DNA of 64,000 nt, taken from contig OY288243.1 of assembly GCA_958450325.1 (NCBI GenBank), positions 25,202,844 to 25,266,843 on the forward strand, in the 5' to 3' direction. Below, piece after piece: positions 10,712 through 22,075 of the stretch (positions within the stretch are counted from its first letter, which is position 1; each line of letters starts with the position of its first letter). Below the pieces are notes generated by a model. That model searched no databases, had not been told where the DNA came from, and was given only the letters and a program-made list of their open reading frames with translations. Position numbers and translations under genes: made by a program. This DNA comes from Agrostemma githago. Lineage: Eukaryota > Streptophyta > Magnoliopsida > Caryophyllales > Caryophyllaceae.

Positions 10712-13700
10712 TGTAATCCCCTAGAAATTCTAACGCGATACAGTGGCGGAAACACTGTAGAGTCGGGATTAAAACACGCTGTAACTATGTCTTAGAAAAA
10801 TTAAAATGGTAAAGTCAAACAATAGGCCTTAAACAAAATGGCCAAAATTTAAAACAATCCACAAAAGGGGTTTGAACAATCCACAAGACATAATTATTAA
10901 AATAAATAAGCATGATCCACACTGCTCGCTAGCCCACACCCGGAACATGTATACCTGCCATGTTAAAACATAACAACCACAATCAGTGGGGAGCAACGTC
11001 AACGTTCTCCCAGCCATATGACAGGATTTTAAAAATTGTAATTACTACTATAGAAAAATGGTAAAAATGGAAACAGTAAAACATTATAATGAAAATAAAA
11101 TTTCAGTGAAAAACTTCACGTATCGAAATAATATAATAAAAATGAGTTTTCCGAAGAAAACATAAAACATTTGCCAACCTGCAACCAAATTATATCGATA
11201 ATAATAAAAATATTCAAAATGGCATTATGGATAGGATTAGTGATGAAGGCTAGACTTTCACTAGGAGAATTCTAAAACTAGCTTCGAGAACTTAGTTCAA
11301 ACAAATCAAACATCGATCTCTAACTAGGCTACTCAACCATAATAGGACGGCGACTTATAAATGCGCGGCCCTAGTTTAAGATAATATGCACACCCCTCCC
11401 GAGCACCATATATACTCAGTTCAACCCGACGGCGTCTTACACTGCGAGGCACGAGTTTAAGGTCAAAATGTACACACACTCCCGAACACCATATATGCTC
11501 GGTTCAACAACCAGTGTGCCCCATAAAGACACACCAGCCTTATAGTTGATGGCAAAAACGTAAGCCCCAGAATATATTACTCTAACCTCACACTTGTCCT
11601 TATTCCATAACTCCAAAACAAAGCCATTATCGATATATTTAAGAGATATAATCATTATAATAATAAGAGAACAAAAGGGAAAAAGTATCGCCTTTCGAAA
11701 GAGGAAACTTTCTATTTTAGGAAACTTCTATATTTATAAACTTTACAAAAATAGCATTATATCAAATTATCAAAAATATTAATTTATACCAATAAAACAT
11801 TTTTAGTAAACGATATAGATTTATAAAACTAGTACTTTCGGCCTTAACGATATTAATTCTAAAATGAGAACATTTGAGTTAATGAAATTATTGAAACGTC
11901 ATACAAGTGTTAATAAAATGATTTAGAAATGTCTTAAACATTTTAAATACTACTAATTAGGATGTTTCCGAAATTTACAAAACTAAAATTCCCTAATTAT
12001 GATTATTTTCGACAATACGATTATAAATAGGATTTTACGGCAAATGGCAAATTAAATCTTTTAACGTCTTTTATTTAATTAAACCATTGGATACATTAAG
12101 AGTATGTTAAGGGATGATTTAACTCACAAAGTTTCAGATTTAAATGCTTCCAAAATGGCTGGAAAAATAATTCTTTTGGGTAAGACGAAACATTTTAACA
12201 ATAAATCACAAGTTATCCAAATTCAATACTTATTAGTTAAAGACTTTAATAAATAGTAAAAAAATTACGTAAATATTTAAAATATATTTATGGACATTTT
12301 GTCCAGAAAATAAAATTACCAGAATCCTAAAACTCGGTTTTTAATGGGTTTTCTCGTTAATCGTCTAACATCGACAATAACGATTAATAAAAATAGTAAT
12401 TACGAAACGATTTAAGTATTAATATCCAAAAATTATTATTAAACTTAAAAATCATGATTTTCCAGAATCTACCATTTCTCCAGATTTCCAAAAATTCCAG
12501 ATTTAATAAATCCCGTCAAAACCGTCTTTAAAACCCGTTTTCACAATTAACGATCCATTAAAAAAACTTATCGTTCCAAACATTTTATTAAAGCACTAAA
12601 AATCATAAAATTAAATTTTATTATAAAATCATCAGAATCATAATTTTTTCCAGATTTAAACCAAAGACCAGAAATCGAGAATTTAAACGACAAACACGGT
12701 TTTAACGATAAACGATGATTTAAAGCGATTAATTAATTCATGCACTTAACAATTCTGAAAAATTATGAAAAAATTCAGAAACTTTTATTTCATCAGAAAG
12801 TTTCATCACGTCAAAAATCAGATTAAAAGAAAATGTTGAAGTACTAGAACTAAAAATCGGTTTTTAATCATTTTTGTCCGTAAACGGTAATAATTCAATA
12901 ATCGATAAATAAAATATCAGAAAAATACTAAATTATTAAAAAATAATGAAAAACATCATTTTTACAGAATATAAACACATATTATATGTTTAGGCCGAAT
13001 ATTACGATTTTACAAATTAATATGACGATTTAGTCGTTAATCTCGTAAAAGCGATAAAATTACCGAAACACGCAAATTTTCAACTTGAATTTCATGGTAT
13101 TAAAATACCATAAGATCGCTGAAAAATCATGGTGAAAATGATTGGAAATGAAATCGATTAATACCTTAACGAAGGAGATAGAAAGACGATTAATTTGGAG
13201 ATGATAATGAGACGATCAAGACTCGATTTTGAGACAAATATTGGCTGGAATTACTGCTGAAAACCATGTCCAAAGGAGAGGAAATGAAGAGTATTTCTCT
13301 TGAATAAATTGGTGAACGAATGAATAAAAGAGTATTAAAACTTTATGCATAAATGAGACTTTAAAATTGATGAAAACAAGGCTACACTAACTTGATAAAA
13401 AAACAGCCAAATGAAGTGTGTATGGACTATGAAAAGTTTATTCTTAATTCACCCAAAATAAATGATAAGAAAGAAAATATCTAAAAACTTAAGCCATGTT
13501 ATAAAACAAAATGTAGTAAAACTGTAATGTAGTTTGTGACATGGGAGTCACGGTCCACACAAGGAAAATATGAGTCCAAATAAATTGTAGATTGATAAAA
13601 ATAAGGATTGTAAAATTATTAAAAGCATTTCAAAGCAATTCGAGTAAACCTCACGTTGAAAAATAATTATTTACGAAACTTCGTAATAAAATCGTTAAAG

Positions 13701-14041
13701 GCTAAATTTTCGTAAATAAAAATATATTTTAGTCGAAAATATTATATAAATGTGTTTAGACATTTTTAGGAAGAGGAAAATCTTAAGTCAAAGCTTAAAA
13801 AGTCAAATCGAAGAAAAATAGAATTACTCGCGGAAAATAAATTAGTTTACGAAGAAAATCAAATAAATAGATTTGAAAGAATTAAATCTTTAAAAATTAA
13901 AAATAAAAATCATTAAACTTAAAAAAATAAAAATAGAGCTTAGTAAAGTGATGAAATATGTGGCCGAAAAGCGACAGAGTGAGTTGGGACGGAGTCCTAA
14001 CAGAAAGAATAAAAATGCTTAGAAAAATAGCGGGTGTTACA
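10712..14041 (-). repeat. F 5' LTR
   Basis: This LTR is about 3.3 kb, with ends TGTAACACCC and GGGGATTACA on the minus strand. The part 13630-14041 has no partner in the 3' copy. A deletion of about 185 bp is inferred near 13086, where CAACTT joins GAATTTCATGG. Confidence 0.75.
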
Positions 14042-14046
14042 GACAC
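14042..14046. repeat. Target-site duplication of F, right copy
   Basis: GACAC, partner of GAAAC at 7271-7275. Confidence 0.65.
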
Positions 14047-14154
14047 AACACCTTAACTCCACCTATATTCTCGTTACTCCAACGCAAGCGCCGTTACTAC
14101 GAGTTCCTAATCAAGACCGGAATTAGCATGTAGGTTGAGGGTGTTCCAAATCCC

Positions 14155-14156
<2 letters not shown>

Positions 14157-14188
<32 letters not shown>
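14157..14188 (+). repeat. (CT)n microsatellite in E 3' LTR
   Basis: About 16 TC units, against about 10 in the 5' LTR of the same element, so the tract has changed length since insertion. Confidence 0.9.
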
Positions 14189-14191
<3 letters not shown>

Positions 14192-15519
14192 TCTCACGTT
14201 TTTTTTCTTCGTCCGTCATCGGTCCGTCTTTTTCATATGGGTCATCGTCACGTTTTTATAATATCGATACTATAAACTATTTTCCTACAAAAACAACGTT
14301 CTTAAAATACAATATCGACTCGATAGTCAAATATCGTATCTAAAAAGAACTAAATCAATCTCGTTGATGCTAAAAATTCGTCACATGGTTTAAAAACAAA
14401 ATATGACGATTTTTACGAATAGAACATTCTTTTCTTTTCATTCAATTTCCTTTCAAAACAATTTTATAAAACATATTTCTAAAAATCATTCCGAATATTT
14501 GATATCGATTTCATAATCGAATATCGAATACGACGAATATCGAAAATGTAAGTCGAGTATAAATTAATCCATAATTGTACGCGATTTATTAAAACTAACG
14601 ATTTTCGAAAAACCGAGCCCGAGAGCAGCCCGTGGCGCGAGCCGTACGCATCCCGGGGGAAACGCCCTCCCGCGCGAGTCGCGCCTTTCCCGAGCGAGTC
14701 GCGCAGATTTCTGAAAACCGCGACGTAAATTTTTTTCTCGTTTTCTTTTTTCCAGCATCGTTTCTTAAGTAAAACAGCGGCTTTCTCGGCATATTTCAGA
14801 TTTTCGACAAATATTTTTGACCTCGGTCAACGCGTGTTTAATCCGTCACGTGTCACAAACTTTTTCAAACCATGCATTATATTTACATCTTTTATTCAAT
14901 TTACAAACTGTTTACTATCCCGTTTGTTCTTTGTCTTTGTTCTTATTATTCATCCTTTTTTTTATTATACTAAAACAAACCTCGCATGCTAAATACAACT
15001 TTGACGTTATTAGTTAAGATGCATTAAAAGGACTTAGCAAACATAATTTCACATGTTTAGTCAAAAACACTTTTTGCATTTCATTCAATCGTCGAACTAA
15101 CGCGTGTACACCAAAAACGAACGATATCTTAGTAAAGGCCGCTAAGTGCGGGCGGGGTTGGGTGTTCTTTGTGAAGTTCCCAACACGTACCCTCACCCCT
15201 TACTCAGAACCACGGTTTCCGGATGTCCGAATCCATTGGCATACGAGAGTCATTCAATACCCGATTACAAATAATGTCGGTATCGGTATCGCAATGCTAA
15301 GGGACGAACCCAATAAACTCTGAAATCGGAATGGGCCGTACTTTGTGCACGGCCCACTAGGACATAGAGTGGGTTCGAACGGGCCTGAACTCCCACAACG
15401 TTCGGTGGCGACTCCTAATTCGATTTAAATTTCAACTCGAGATCCATCTCACATGAGATTCATTCGCCTCCCCAAACCCGCGCGTGGCCGCGTCGGGGTG
15501 GACCTATGTCATGTCCACA

Positions 15520-15524
15520 CTCAG
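15520..15524. repeat. Target-site duplication of E, right copy
   Basis: CTCAG, partner of CTTAG at 3377-3381. Confidence 0.7.
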
Positions 15525-16349
15525 ACATGTCCTTGGCTTATAGGGCGTGTTGGGTGTCATTTGAGAAATAGGGGTAGTCTTAAGAGTCACATGCAAATTT
15601 GACCCTTCAAACTTATTTTCCTCGGATTTATTCCAAGTATCCGTCTTAGGGGTAGACTTCTTTTTTTGTTGAGTTTTGACCTTAAGACACAAACAACAAA
15701 GTGTATGGAATGACTCGTAGAGATGTAAGTCAACGACATCCGCGATACCACGATTTAAACCTCTACAAAATCGAGCCATTTTTTGTTCTTCTAACTCGTC
15801 TCACTCGCACATCAAAGATGTTTTCTCGAACTCTGAAATGTAACTACTAACATTTAGATTTCCTTGTCTTAATTCGGCAATTCTTCTATACAAATCGACT
15901 TTATAACTCTTGGGCAAATACCTCTTGCGTAACTTACGTTTAAGGTCATCCCAAGTCCTAATCTTTGGCTTTTCCTCTCTAGCCCTCCTCAATTTCATGC
16001 CTTCAAACCATAAAGACGCATTTTTTGTGAGTCTAAGTATAGCATACTTACAACGCTTTCGGTCAGGAACGTCCTTGAAATCGAACATTGTTTCCATCTT
16101 GCGTTCCCAATCCAAGTATTCCTCTGGATCGACTCCTCCTTCAAACTACAGAAATTCTGTGACTTTAAATTCATCTCGAGGCTTTGGCACGTCCATGAAT
16201 CTTCTAGCGCCTCCTCCTGCTCGGTTCTCGGGTAATTTACGCAAGGCACGAAGCAATTGTTGGATGAGATTCTCGTCGTTACCCCCTCCAGTATTGATGT
16301 TGCTTGCGTCGTTGTTGACATTGTTGTCGTTGATATCGTTATCTCCCAT
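15520..16349 (-). pseudogene. gag: gag N-terminal half of the middle A unit
   Basis: Starting at the ATG at 16349 this is the same gag as at 1-973, with the capsid cues EEYLDWERK, ASLWFEGMK and TWDDLKRKL. Compared with the left copy it has a TAG at 16146-16148 (a Ser codon replaced, in EFL*FEGG), a TGA at 15801-15803 (a Leu codon replaced) and a one-base loss near 15537 that shifts frame just before the E insertion. E then separates it from its zinc knuckle at 3381. It is dead, while the neighbouring left copy is open throughout. Confidence 0.85.
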
Positions 16350-16361
16350 GTCGCTAAACAC

Positions 16362-16374
16362 GGCTCTGATACCA
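16362..16374 (-). other. Primer binding site of the middle A unit, tRNA-Met type
   Basis: The minus strand reads TGGTATCAGAGCC, as at 986-998, three bases inside the LTR end. Confidence 0.85.
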
Positions 16375-16377
16375 AGA

Positions 16378-17026
16378 TGATGCGAATGCGGAAGCAGTTT
16401 AGATTAAGATATGAAGATTGGGTCGAAGGTTAATGTAACCTTGAATAATGACGTGGATTTTGGAGTGAAATTGAACTAAGGTTAATGTAACCCTGGTTCG
16501 AGGTTAAGGTTTGTGAGAATTTTGAGTTTTGTGGCTCGGCTATTTTTGGGAAGCAAGCGCTTTGATTTTCTGTATTTTGTGACCCGATGTTAATCGGTGA
16601 GTAACCAAAGGATATTTAACCCGTTGTTCGACCTTGAACCCGGATTTAATAGCTCAGAGTTTGGAACACCAACCCTCTAAACGCTTCAAAGCATCTTCTC
16701 GAAGTTTAAACAAGTGATTAACAAATTAATCCAGAGTTTGACAAGTTGTTTGTAAATTCATAAATATTCGATGATTTTATTCAAATGGAACGTGGCTTTA
16801 TATAGCCCTACATGCTCGAGATCCTCTTGGTATCTCTAGTGATATCTTACCTATAATGTTTATGCTAAAATGGAAATAAATATTGTAAATTAGTTAGCTA
16901 ATCACCACCATATATGGTGCGTGATTCTCTCTTATTTCCTACTATAATTATGTAGATTATGTTAATCCACATCTACTTATTTAAAGAAACAATCTAGGTA
17001 GTGCACAATTAATTATTGTCTCATCA
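16378..17026 (-). repeat. LTR of A array (right)
   Basis: This is a near-identical copy of 1002-1651. The TATA box is at 16797-16804 (minus strand TATATAAA). Upstream on the minus strand lies the pol tail of a further unit, so this LTR is also shared. Confidence 0.75.
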
Positions 17027-17064
17027 AATCCTTGCCAAAAGATGATATATGCTTGAGTCTCTTC

Positions 17065-17383
17065 TCACCCATGTGAGATCACGCTTATCTTTAATTTGGG
17101 TAAGGATTTCTTGTTGATATCTTTTACTTGATCCGCTAGCCACATATTAAAGATCATGACATCTCCATAATTGATGGTATCTCCTCTCTTTAGGTAATAA
17201 TTCACTTGCTCCATTTTTCCATGTATTTGGACGTGTAAGTTGAATCGAGTAGCCGCATGAATCTGGACACACTCGAGCAAATACATGCTTATCTGCAGTG
17301 ACTTAGATTTGAATAATTCAAGCGCGTAGTTTGTTGACTTGTCCGGTTCAGTGATTACCTTATCGAACCCCACAATCGGGTCA
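17065..17383 (-). pseudogene. Pol tail of a third A unit, truncated
   Basis: It matches residues of the 1690-2253 frame from the FDKVI motif to the terminal ISHG, with a few substitutions. At 17383/17384 the A sequence stops abruptly (after ATCGGGTCA) and the RT of element D begins, so the third unit lost the rest of its internal region at a rearrangement junction. Confidence 0.75.
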
Positions 17384-18085
17384 CCGGAACCTTACCGTCC
17401 TTTTTAGGTACCGGCACGATGTTTCCAACCCAGTCTGGATATTCAGACACTTGTATGAAGCCTGCTTTGAACTGCTTGTCGACTTCTTCTTTGACTTTGA
17501 GAGACCATTCGGGCCTTATTCTTCGGAGCTTCTGTTTTACCGGTTTACACTCATCTTTGATGGTATACGGTGTTCAGCTATTTCCCGATCTATCCCCGGC
17601 ATGTTCTTGTAGGACCATTCGAAGACATCCTTTAATTCTTGGAGGAGGTCCATGAATTATTTTCTCTCCTCAGGATCTAAAGATAAGCCCAACGTAAGCA
17701 TCTAAGGTTCTAAAGGTGTTCCAACATTGATGAACTCGGTTTCTTCAATTACCGGATCTTGGGATTCCCTTTGTTCCAGTTGCTCGATCAGATGCGGAGG
17801 CAGAGGTACCTGTTCGTCGGGTTTCTCAATGTCATTGCATATAAAATTTTTGAAAGCATTTTGAAAATAAGACAAGTCGTAAGCGGAACAATTTTTGTTA
17901 TTATTAATAGTAAATTTGGAAAACAGCTCGAAGAGAGCGGCCATTTGATCGTTGGTCAGAGGGGGGATAGGGAGTGCTCTCGGGACAGGCCCCGAGACTC
18001 CAGTGGATGTGAGTAAAGGAAGAAGGGTTACAGACTCGACTTTAGCACCGGACCCTCTAAACTCGGACTCTGACTCTGACTCGGA
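17384..18085 (-). pseudogene. pol: D pol: N-terminal part of reverse transcriptase
   Basis: On the minus strand this frame runs through LFELFSKFTIN, then NVGTPLEP, then LLQELKDVFEWSY..MPG, and after a frame change into KPVKQKLRRIRPEWS, VKEEVDKQFKAGFI, SEYPDWV and VPVPKKDGKV. These are the fingers of a plant Ty3/gypsy RT. The sequence ends at 17384, before any YxDD catalytic box. In-frame stops occur at about 17702 and shortly after it, and a frameshift lies near 17570. The truncation comes from the junction with array A. The protein is clearly non-functional. Confidence 0.8.
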
Positions 18086-19027
18086 CTAATACTCGGTATC
18101 CGGCATGTCTCCCTCGCCGGTGGTCAGCTTGTAGACTCGTCCCTGGCTCTCGGTCCACTTGATGGTCTTCCTCCAGGCCCTTTTCCCGGTGTTTGCACCG
18201 AACTTGGAGATTAGCTTCGTTGGATCGAACCGATTGCTGGGAAGGATCAGGTTGACCAGATCTTCTTTAGGATCAGGGATAGCCTTGTCTTCTTCGAATA
18301 GGAGCCCCAACACGGGCTCAGAGTTATTTGCACCTTCCTTGGATCCCGTTTGGACGAGGGCAAATATGTCATCTGGGATGAAATTGCTTTCCCGAGCCAA
18401 TTTTATCTCGGGATATGTGATGGTGGATCGGTATAGACCTACTTGAATAACCCCGAATACTGGTGTAACGAAGTAGTCAGTTAGTTTTGGGCTGTAAGGG
18501 CCCAAGTAGGTACCCTTGATAATGTTTTGGGCCTTCTGAAGATCGACCCAGACCGTGTTTTCTAGGGTCGCAGCATACCCAAGACCGGATCGTGGTTCTT
18601 CGTCGTTTAGCACTTCGATAATTTTCTCCGCCAGAAGATATGGTCTCGAAGTAGCCCCCGGTAAATAGCCCAAGTTTTGCAGCATCGTATCGATGCTAGT
18701 AGTGAAGTAGGGCCTGAAAAGATATTCTTCTTCAATCATTCCCACAAAATCAAATCCTCGTGGGTCGGCCCGGCCCGTAGCGTTACAGCTTGCCACGGTA
18801 ATGGGGGTTGCCTCAAGTGTGATGACACCGTCTTAAAGAGGCATCTTGACCTTTCTATGGTGGGTAGAGGACACGACCTTGACCGCTTGTATCCAAGGCC
18901 TCCCGAGAAGCAGGTTGAAGGAGGAGGTGACATCAATCACCTGGAACTCCAGTTCTTTTTCAATTGGGCCCGTTATGATTGTTAATTTGACAGCCCCTGC
19001 AACCGGCTTTGGGCAACCATCGAAAGC
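18086..19027 (-). pseudogene. pol: D pro-pol: second half of protease and linker to RT
   Basis: This continues the gag-pro frame after a TAG at 19028-19030. It holds the protease C-terminal motif LLLGRPWIQA at about 18890, a TAA at 18833-18835, and then a 236-codon open stretch (18796-18086) rich in charged residues. Elements of the Tat/Ogre group have a long linker of this kind between protease and RT. It ends with the Glu-rich DTEY, a TAG at 18086-18088 and a SESESESE tract. The stops lie in an otherwise continuous frame, which suggests base substitutions after insertion and not indels. Confidence 0.75.
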
Positions 19028-20856
19028 CTAGATAGTCTGTGTCGTAGGAAGGTAGTCGGCCTCGGTGATGCCGAGGGCTTTGGCGGTCCTTAATGGCAGG
19101 ACATTCACAGCGGATCCATCATCGATCAGTGTCATCGGAAGATACTTCCCTCGGCAAATGAACGTGATGTACAGGGCCAGGTTATGGGCGGCCCCGAACG
19201 GTGGATGGTCAGACTCGGAGAAGGTGATAAGTGGGCGTTCTTCCTCGGACTTTCCCTTGAGATAGGGCATAATAGTGGCTACCATTTCAGTAGGGGTAAC
19301 CTGTGAGTCAACCTTGATTTGATCGAGAGCCATAGTCAGTGCTTCCCGATGTTTTTGCGAGCTAACCAGAAGTTGCCATATGGTTAGATCAGTTCGAGCC
19401 CTTTTCAGTTGTTTGACTAGAACCGTGTCAGTGCTCGACTGTTCAAGAGGAGTTTCCGTCCTGGCAGGATCAGCAACGATTTCTGGGGTAGGACGTTCGG
19501 CGGCGGCGAGGTGGTTGCTGGCTAAGGCTTTGGACTTAACCCTTCGGACCTCCTCGGGAGTTATGGGGACAACCTCCCCTTTAGGCAGGTAGACATCTTC
19601 TTCGTCATCGAACCATATCCTGTTAATTTGTGGGATAAACGGGGAAATGAGGTGAGAACAGTCGATTACCTCTCCGGTGAATATAGCATGAACACCGAAC
19701 GGGTTTTCTTTGTTGCTCGGCTTGTCCCCGGGTAACGGTATTTTCCCACTCTCGATCAAGTCTTGGATCAGATGCTTCAATTTCCAACACTTCTCAATAT
19801 CGTGCCCATTACCTCGGTGATATTGGCAATAGGCTTGGACATTGTATCTCTTGGATCGTTTTTCTACCGGGACCTCGGGAGTTGGGCCTATCGGTTCGAT
19901 TAGACCTTTTGAAGATAGCATTTGTAAGGCGTATGTATTGGTGGTCCGTATATCAGTGAATACCCGAGTTAGATTATTCTTTTTGGATGAGGCATCTAGT
20001 AGATTAACCTCGTCAAAGATGCTTCGGGTTGCAGCTACAGGTGTGGGCTTGCTGATGGATGAACTAGCCCCTTGATATCCCTTGGTAGAGACCTTAGTAA
20101 GGCTCTCTAATCTCAAGTCATCCTCGATCCTTGTCCCCATTTTAGTTAGAGTGGCAAAGTTGGGTATGACAGTGTACCGGAGGTGGTCCCGGTAGGAAGG
20201 TGGGAGGTTCTTGACAAAGGCCTCCACTAGCACTTTTTCGTTGGGTTTATCGACCAACTTCACACTCTCGGCTCTCGACCTTTGAAGGTATTTGGTAAAA
20301 CCTTCTTTGGGCTCTTGGGACATAACTTCCAAGGTACGCATCGTAGTCTGGATCTCGGTATTATCAGCGTAATTCCGAGCAAACTCTGTCGCCACATCGT
20401 CCCAAGTCTTGTACTTCTTGGAATCGAGCCTGTAGTACCAGGCTTTCGGGTGCTTCTCAAGGGAAGAAGCGAACAAGTGCTTGAACATGGTGGATTTCAC
20501 CCCCTTGACAGCCATGAACTCTTTGAAAGCCCGAATGTTATGAACTGGGTCTTCAGTACCCTCAAACATCGGTATGCCCGTAAGGTTGAGGTTGGCGGGT
20601 AGCTCGTCATTCAGAGGCGAATAGGAGCGAGCATTTTCCGTATGGATCAAGTTGTTCGTCGACAAACGGACTTGTTCTTCAAGCTTGCGAATGGCGCTGA
20701 CCAATTCAGCTATGGGTTCAGATTCAGCATTAGGAGTCCCTTTCTCTACGGCACTCAAACGGGTGGCGAGGGTTGTTTTTGGTCGGTCCTGATAGCCGTC
20801 AATTGGGCTTCAAGCTTGGCTAGTGAGGTTGCCAATTGGCCCAAAGTCTCTTGCAT
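19028..20856 (-). pseudogene. gag: D gag with the start of the aspartic protease (Tat/Ogre-like)
   Basis: The likely start is the ATG at 20856 (MQETLGQLA), homologous to the C gag. A two-base gain near 20780 shifts frame, after which 576 codons are open (20758-19028). A coiled-coil-like N terminus is followed by the capsid region (MFEGTEDPVHNIRAFKEFM, AWYYRLDSKK, TKYLQRSRAES). The nucleocapsid motif CQYHRGNGHDIEKC is at about residues 311-324 of the open stretch. It is the Cys-His-His-Cys variant followed by KLKHLIQDLI that is typical of Tat-lineage gags. Near the end, TLIDDGSAVNVLPL is the protease active-site loop. A TAG at 19028 then ends the frame. This is the most complete gag of the lineage in the window. 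Confidence 0.85.
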
Positions 20857-21090
20857 TTTCTGGCGTCTGGTTAACGGTGGTCTGTCTGTAAGAATACCGC
20901 GTAATCAAAAACTGGCCCAAATCTTGGAAAAAAAAAGTACATCCCGAGCAAAGGAAAGACTGAAAAGGAAATGACTCGGAAAAGACACCTAGGCGGGTGA
21001 CTTGTGAAAGGTGGGCCTCCCTTAGGATCCGGCTATGTACGCCGGGTCCTGTTCGAAGGAAGGTTCACGTGAGACATTCCCCAGACTTTA
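20857..21090 (-). other. D leader, gag-proximal part
   Basis: This untranslated leader is collinear with 24590-25121 of C. It holds the conserved ATTACGCGGTATTCTTACAG (minus strand, ending at about 20886), which lies about 30 bases before the gag start in C and D alike and looks like a splice acceptor. Confidence 0.6.
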
Positions 21091-21095
21091 GACTC
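21091..21095. repeat. Target-site duplication of C, left copy
   Basis: GACTC, identical to 30897-30901. Confidence 0.85.
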
Positions 21096-21766
21096 TTTAG
21101 ACACCCACATTTGGCCGTTAGGTGTCTAACACTTTCCAAAGAACACCCGAAGATGATCGGACGCAAACATTCTTTAACATACTCGAACATGGGCTTGAAA
21201 TCATTAGCATTTGGCTTGGGCTTTTTATGGAGTACAAATTTCACAAAACCAACCTCAAATTCAGGCCCAGTGGGTCGTCCCCAGTCAAATAAGACTAATT
21301 TGGGTCAAAACCGACACCAAGGGCAAAACCGTCTTTTAGCGACCGGGTCAAACCCCGGTCAAAGACGTTTCCGAGGCGGAAAAATCTGTCACGCAGCTCT
21401 CAGAATCTGACTTGAAGTCCAATACTACAAAAAATCAGCTACAAAAATAATAAACAATTCCGTTAGAGATAGAATTCGATCTCTAAAGAGACTTCTACCC
21501 GAGCTAGACACACTCAATCGAGTGGATCATCCCACTCGGTCGAGTAGGATCGCAAATCCGCACAAAACCGGGATTAAACCGGGCACTCGATCGAGTACTA
21601 GGCGCACTCAGTCGAGTGACTCCTTTTCTAGCCGGAAAAGGATTCCTTTTCCACCCAACAACGAAATCCTGTTTCCACTCAAATTGCGTGATTTTCCTAT
21701 CCAAAGCGGTGTTTCTTCTCACCCAAGCAAAGCTACCTTTTCCTAGCCAAGGTCGGGAAGCTCTCC

Positions 21767-21774
21767 TATAAATA
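21767..21774 (+). promoter_or_regulatory. TATA box of C 5' LTR
   Basis: TATAAATA in CTCTCCTATAAATAGACC, about 670 bases into the LTR. Confidence 0.65.
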
Positions 21775-22035
21775 GACCCCCTTGCACAACAACAAAGATC
21801 TACGATTTCCATAACATTGAGAATCAGTCACAACAATTCGACAACAATACAACCCCAAAATTTCAGCAACCTTTAGCAAACCCGAGAGCAAAACTCGTCA
21901 AATCTCTTCCCAATTATAAACCACCATAACTCATCATATATCATCTCGACGCTCCTGTGCCTAAGCCACAGCTAGACGAGCCCCGGTCCGAGAGTACAAA
22001 GCATGTATGTTGAGGGTGCAAATTCAATCCCATCT

Positions 22036-22040
<5 letters not shown>

Positions 22041-22072
<32 letters not shown>
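22041..22072 (+). repeat. (CT)n microsatellite in C 5' LTR
   Basis: About 16 TC units. It produces spurious Ser/Leu- and Arg/Glu-repeat frames on the two strands. Confidence 0.9.

Positions 22073-22075
<3 letters not shown>

Larger units (their letters stand above)
7276..14041 (-). mobile_element. Element F: long-LTR retrotransposon with almost no internal region
   Basis: On the minus strand F begins TGTAACACCCGC and ends GGGGATTACA. Two long direct copies (7276-10384 and 10712-14041) flank only 327 bp. A tRNA-Met-type PBS follows the 5' LTR. There is no gag, pol or purine tract: a deletion removed the internal region and the first 410 or so bases of the 3' LTR. The LTR ends and PBS suggest a Tekay/Del-like chromovirus, but without coding sequence this is inference. 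The two LTRs look very similar by eye, so the insertion is young compared with its host. Confidence 0.75.
3382..15519 (+). mobile_element. Element E: deleted Tat-like LTR element inserted in A gag
   Basis: E has a truncated 5' LTR (3382-4424), a non-coding internal remnant (4425-6415) and a 3' LTR (6416-15519) that contains element F. Its ends are TGTAGACACCC and CATGTCCACA, the same as elements C, D and I. The deletion joins the middle of the 5' LTR straight to post-integrase sequence, removing PBS, leader, gag and pol. TSDs CTTAG/CTCAG support one insertion event followed by internal deletion. Confidence 0.8.
6416..15519 (+). repeat. E 3' LTR, split by element F
   Basis: The LTR is in two parts, 6416-7275 and 14047-15519, together about 2.3 kb. 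It holds a TATA box (7042-7049), a CT microsatellite (14157-14188), the GC-rich conserved block (15126-15243) and the terminal CATGTCCACA. The uninterrupted sequence at the F site is seen in the 5' LTR near 4240. Confidence 0.8.
1002..17026 (-). mobile_element. Element A, middle unit: small chromovirus-type LTR element interrupted by E
   Basis: The unit runs on the minus strand from the LTR at 17026-16378 through PBS, gag (first half), E insertion, gag/protease second half and collapsed pol to the LTR at 1651-1002. Without E it is about 3.9 kb including both LTRs. Its lack of RT and integrase cores makes it non-autonomous. It is flanked by further internal sequence of the same family on both sides (1-1001 and 17065-17383), so it is one unit of a tandem array with shared LTRs. 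Confidence 0.75.

Noticed and set aside
14564..14792. Arg-rich frames in a GC-rich patch.
   Set aside because: They lie in the E 3' LTR; the homologous LTRs do not keep a frame.
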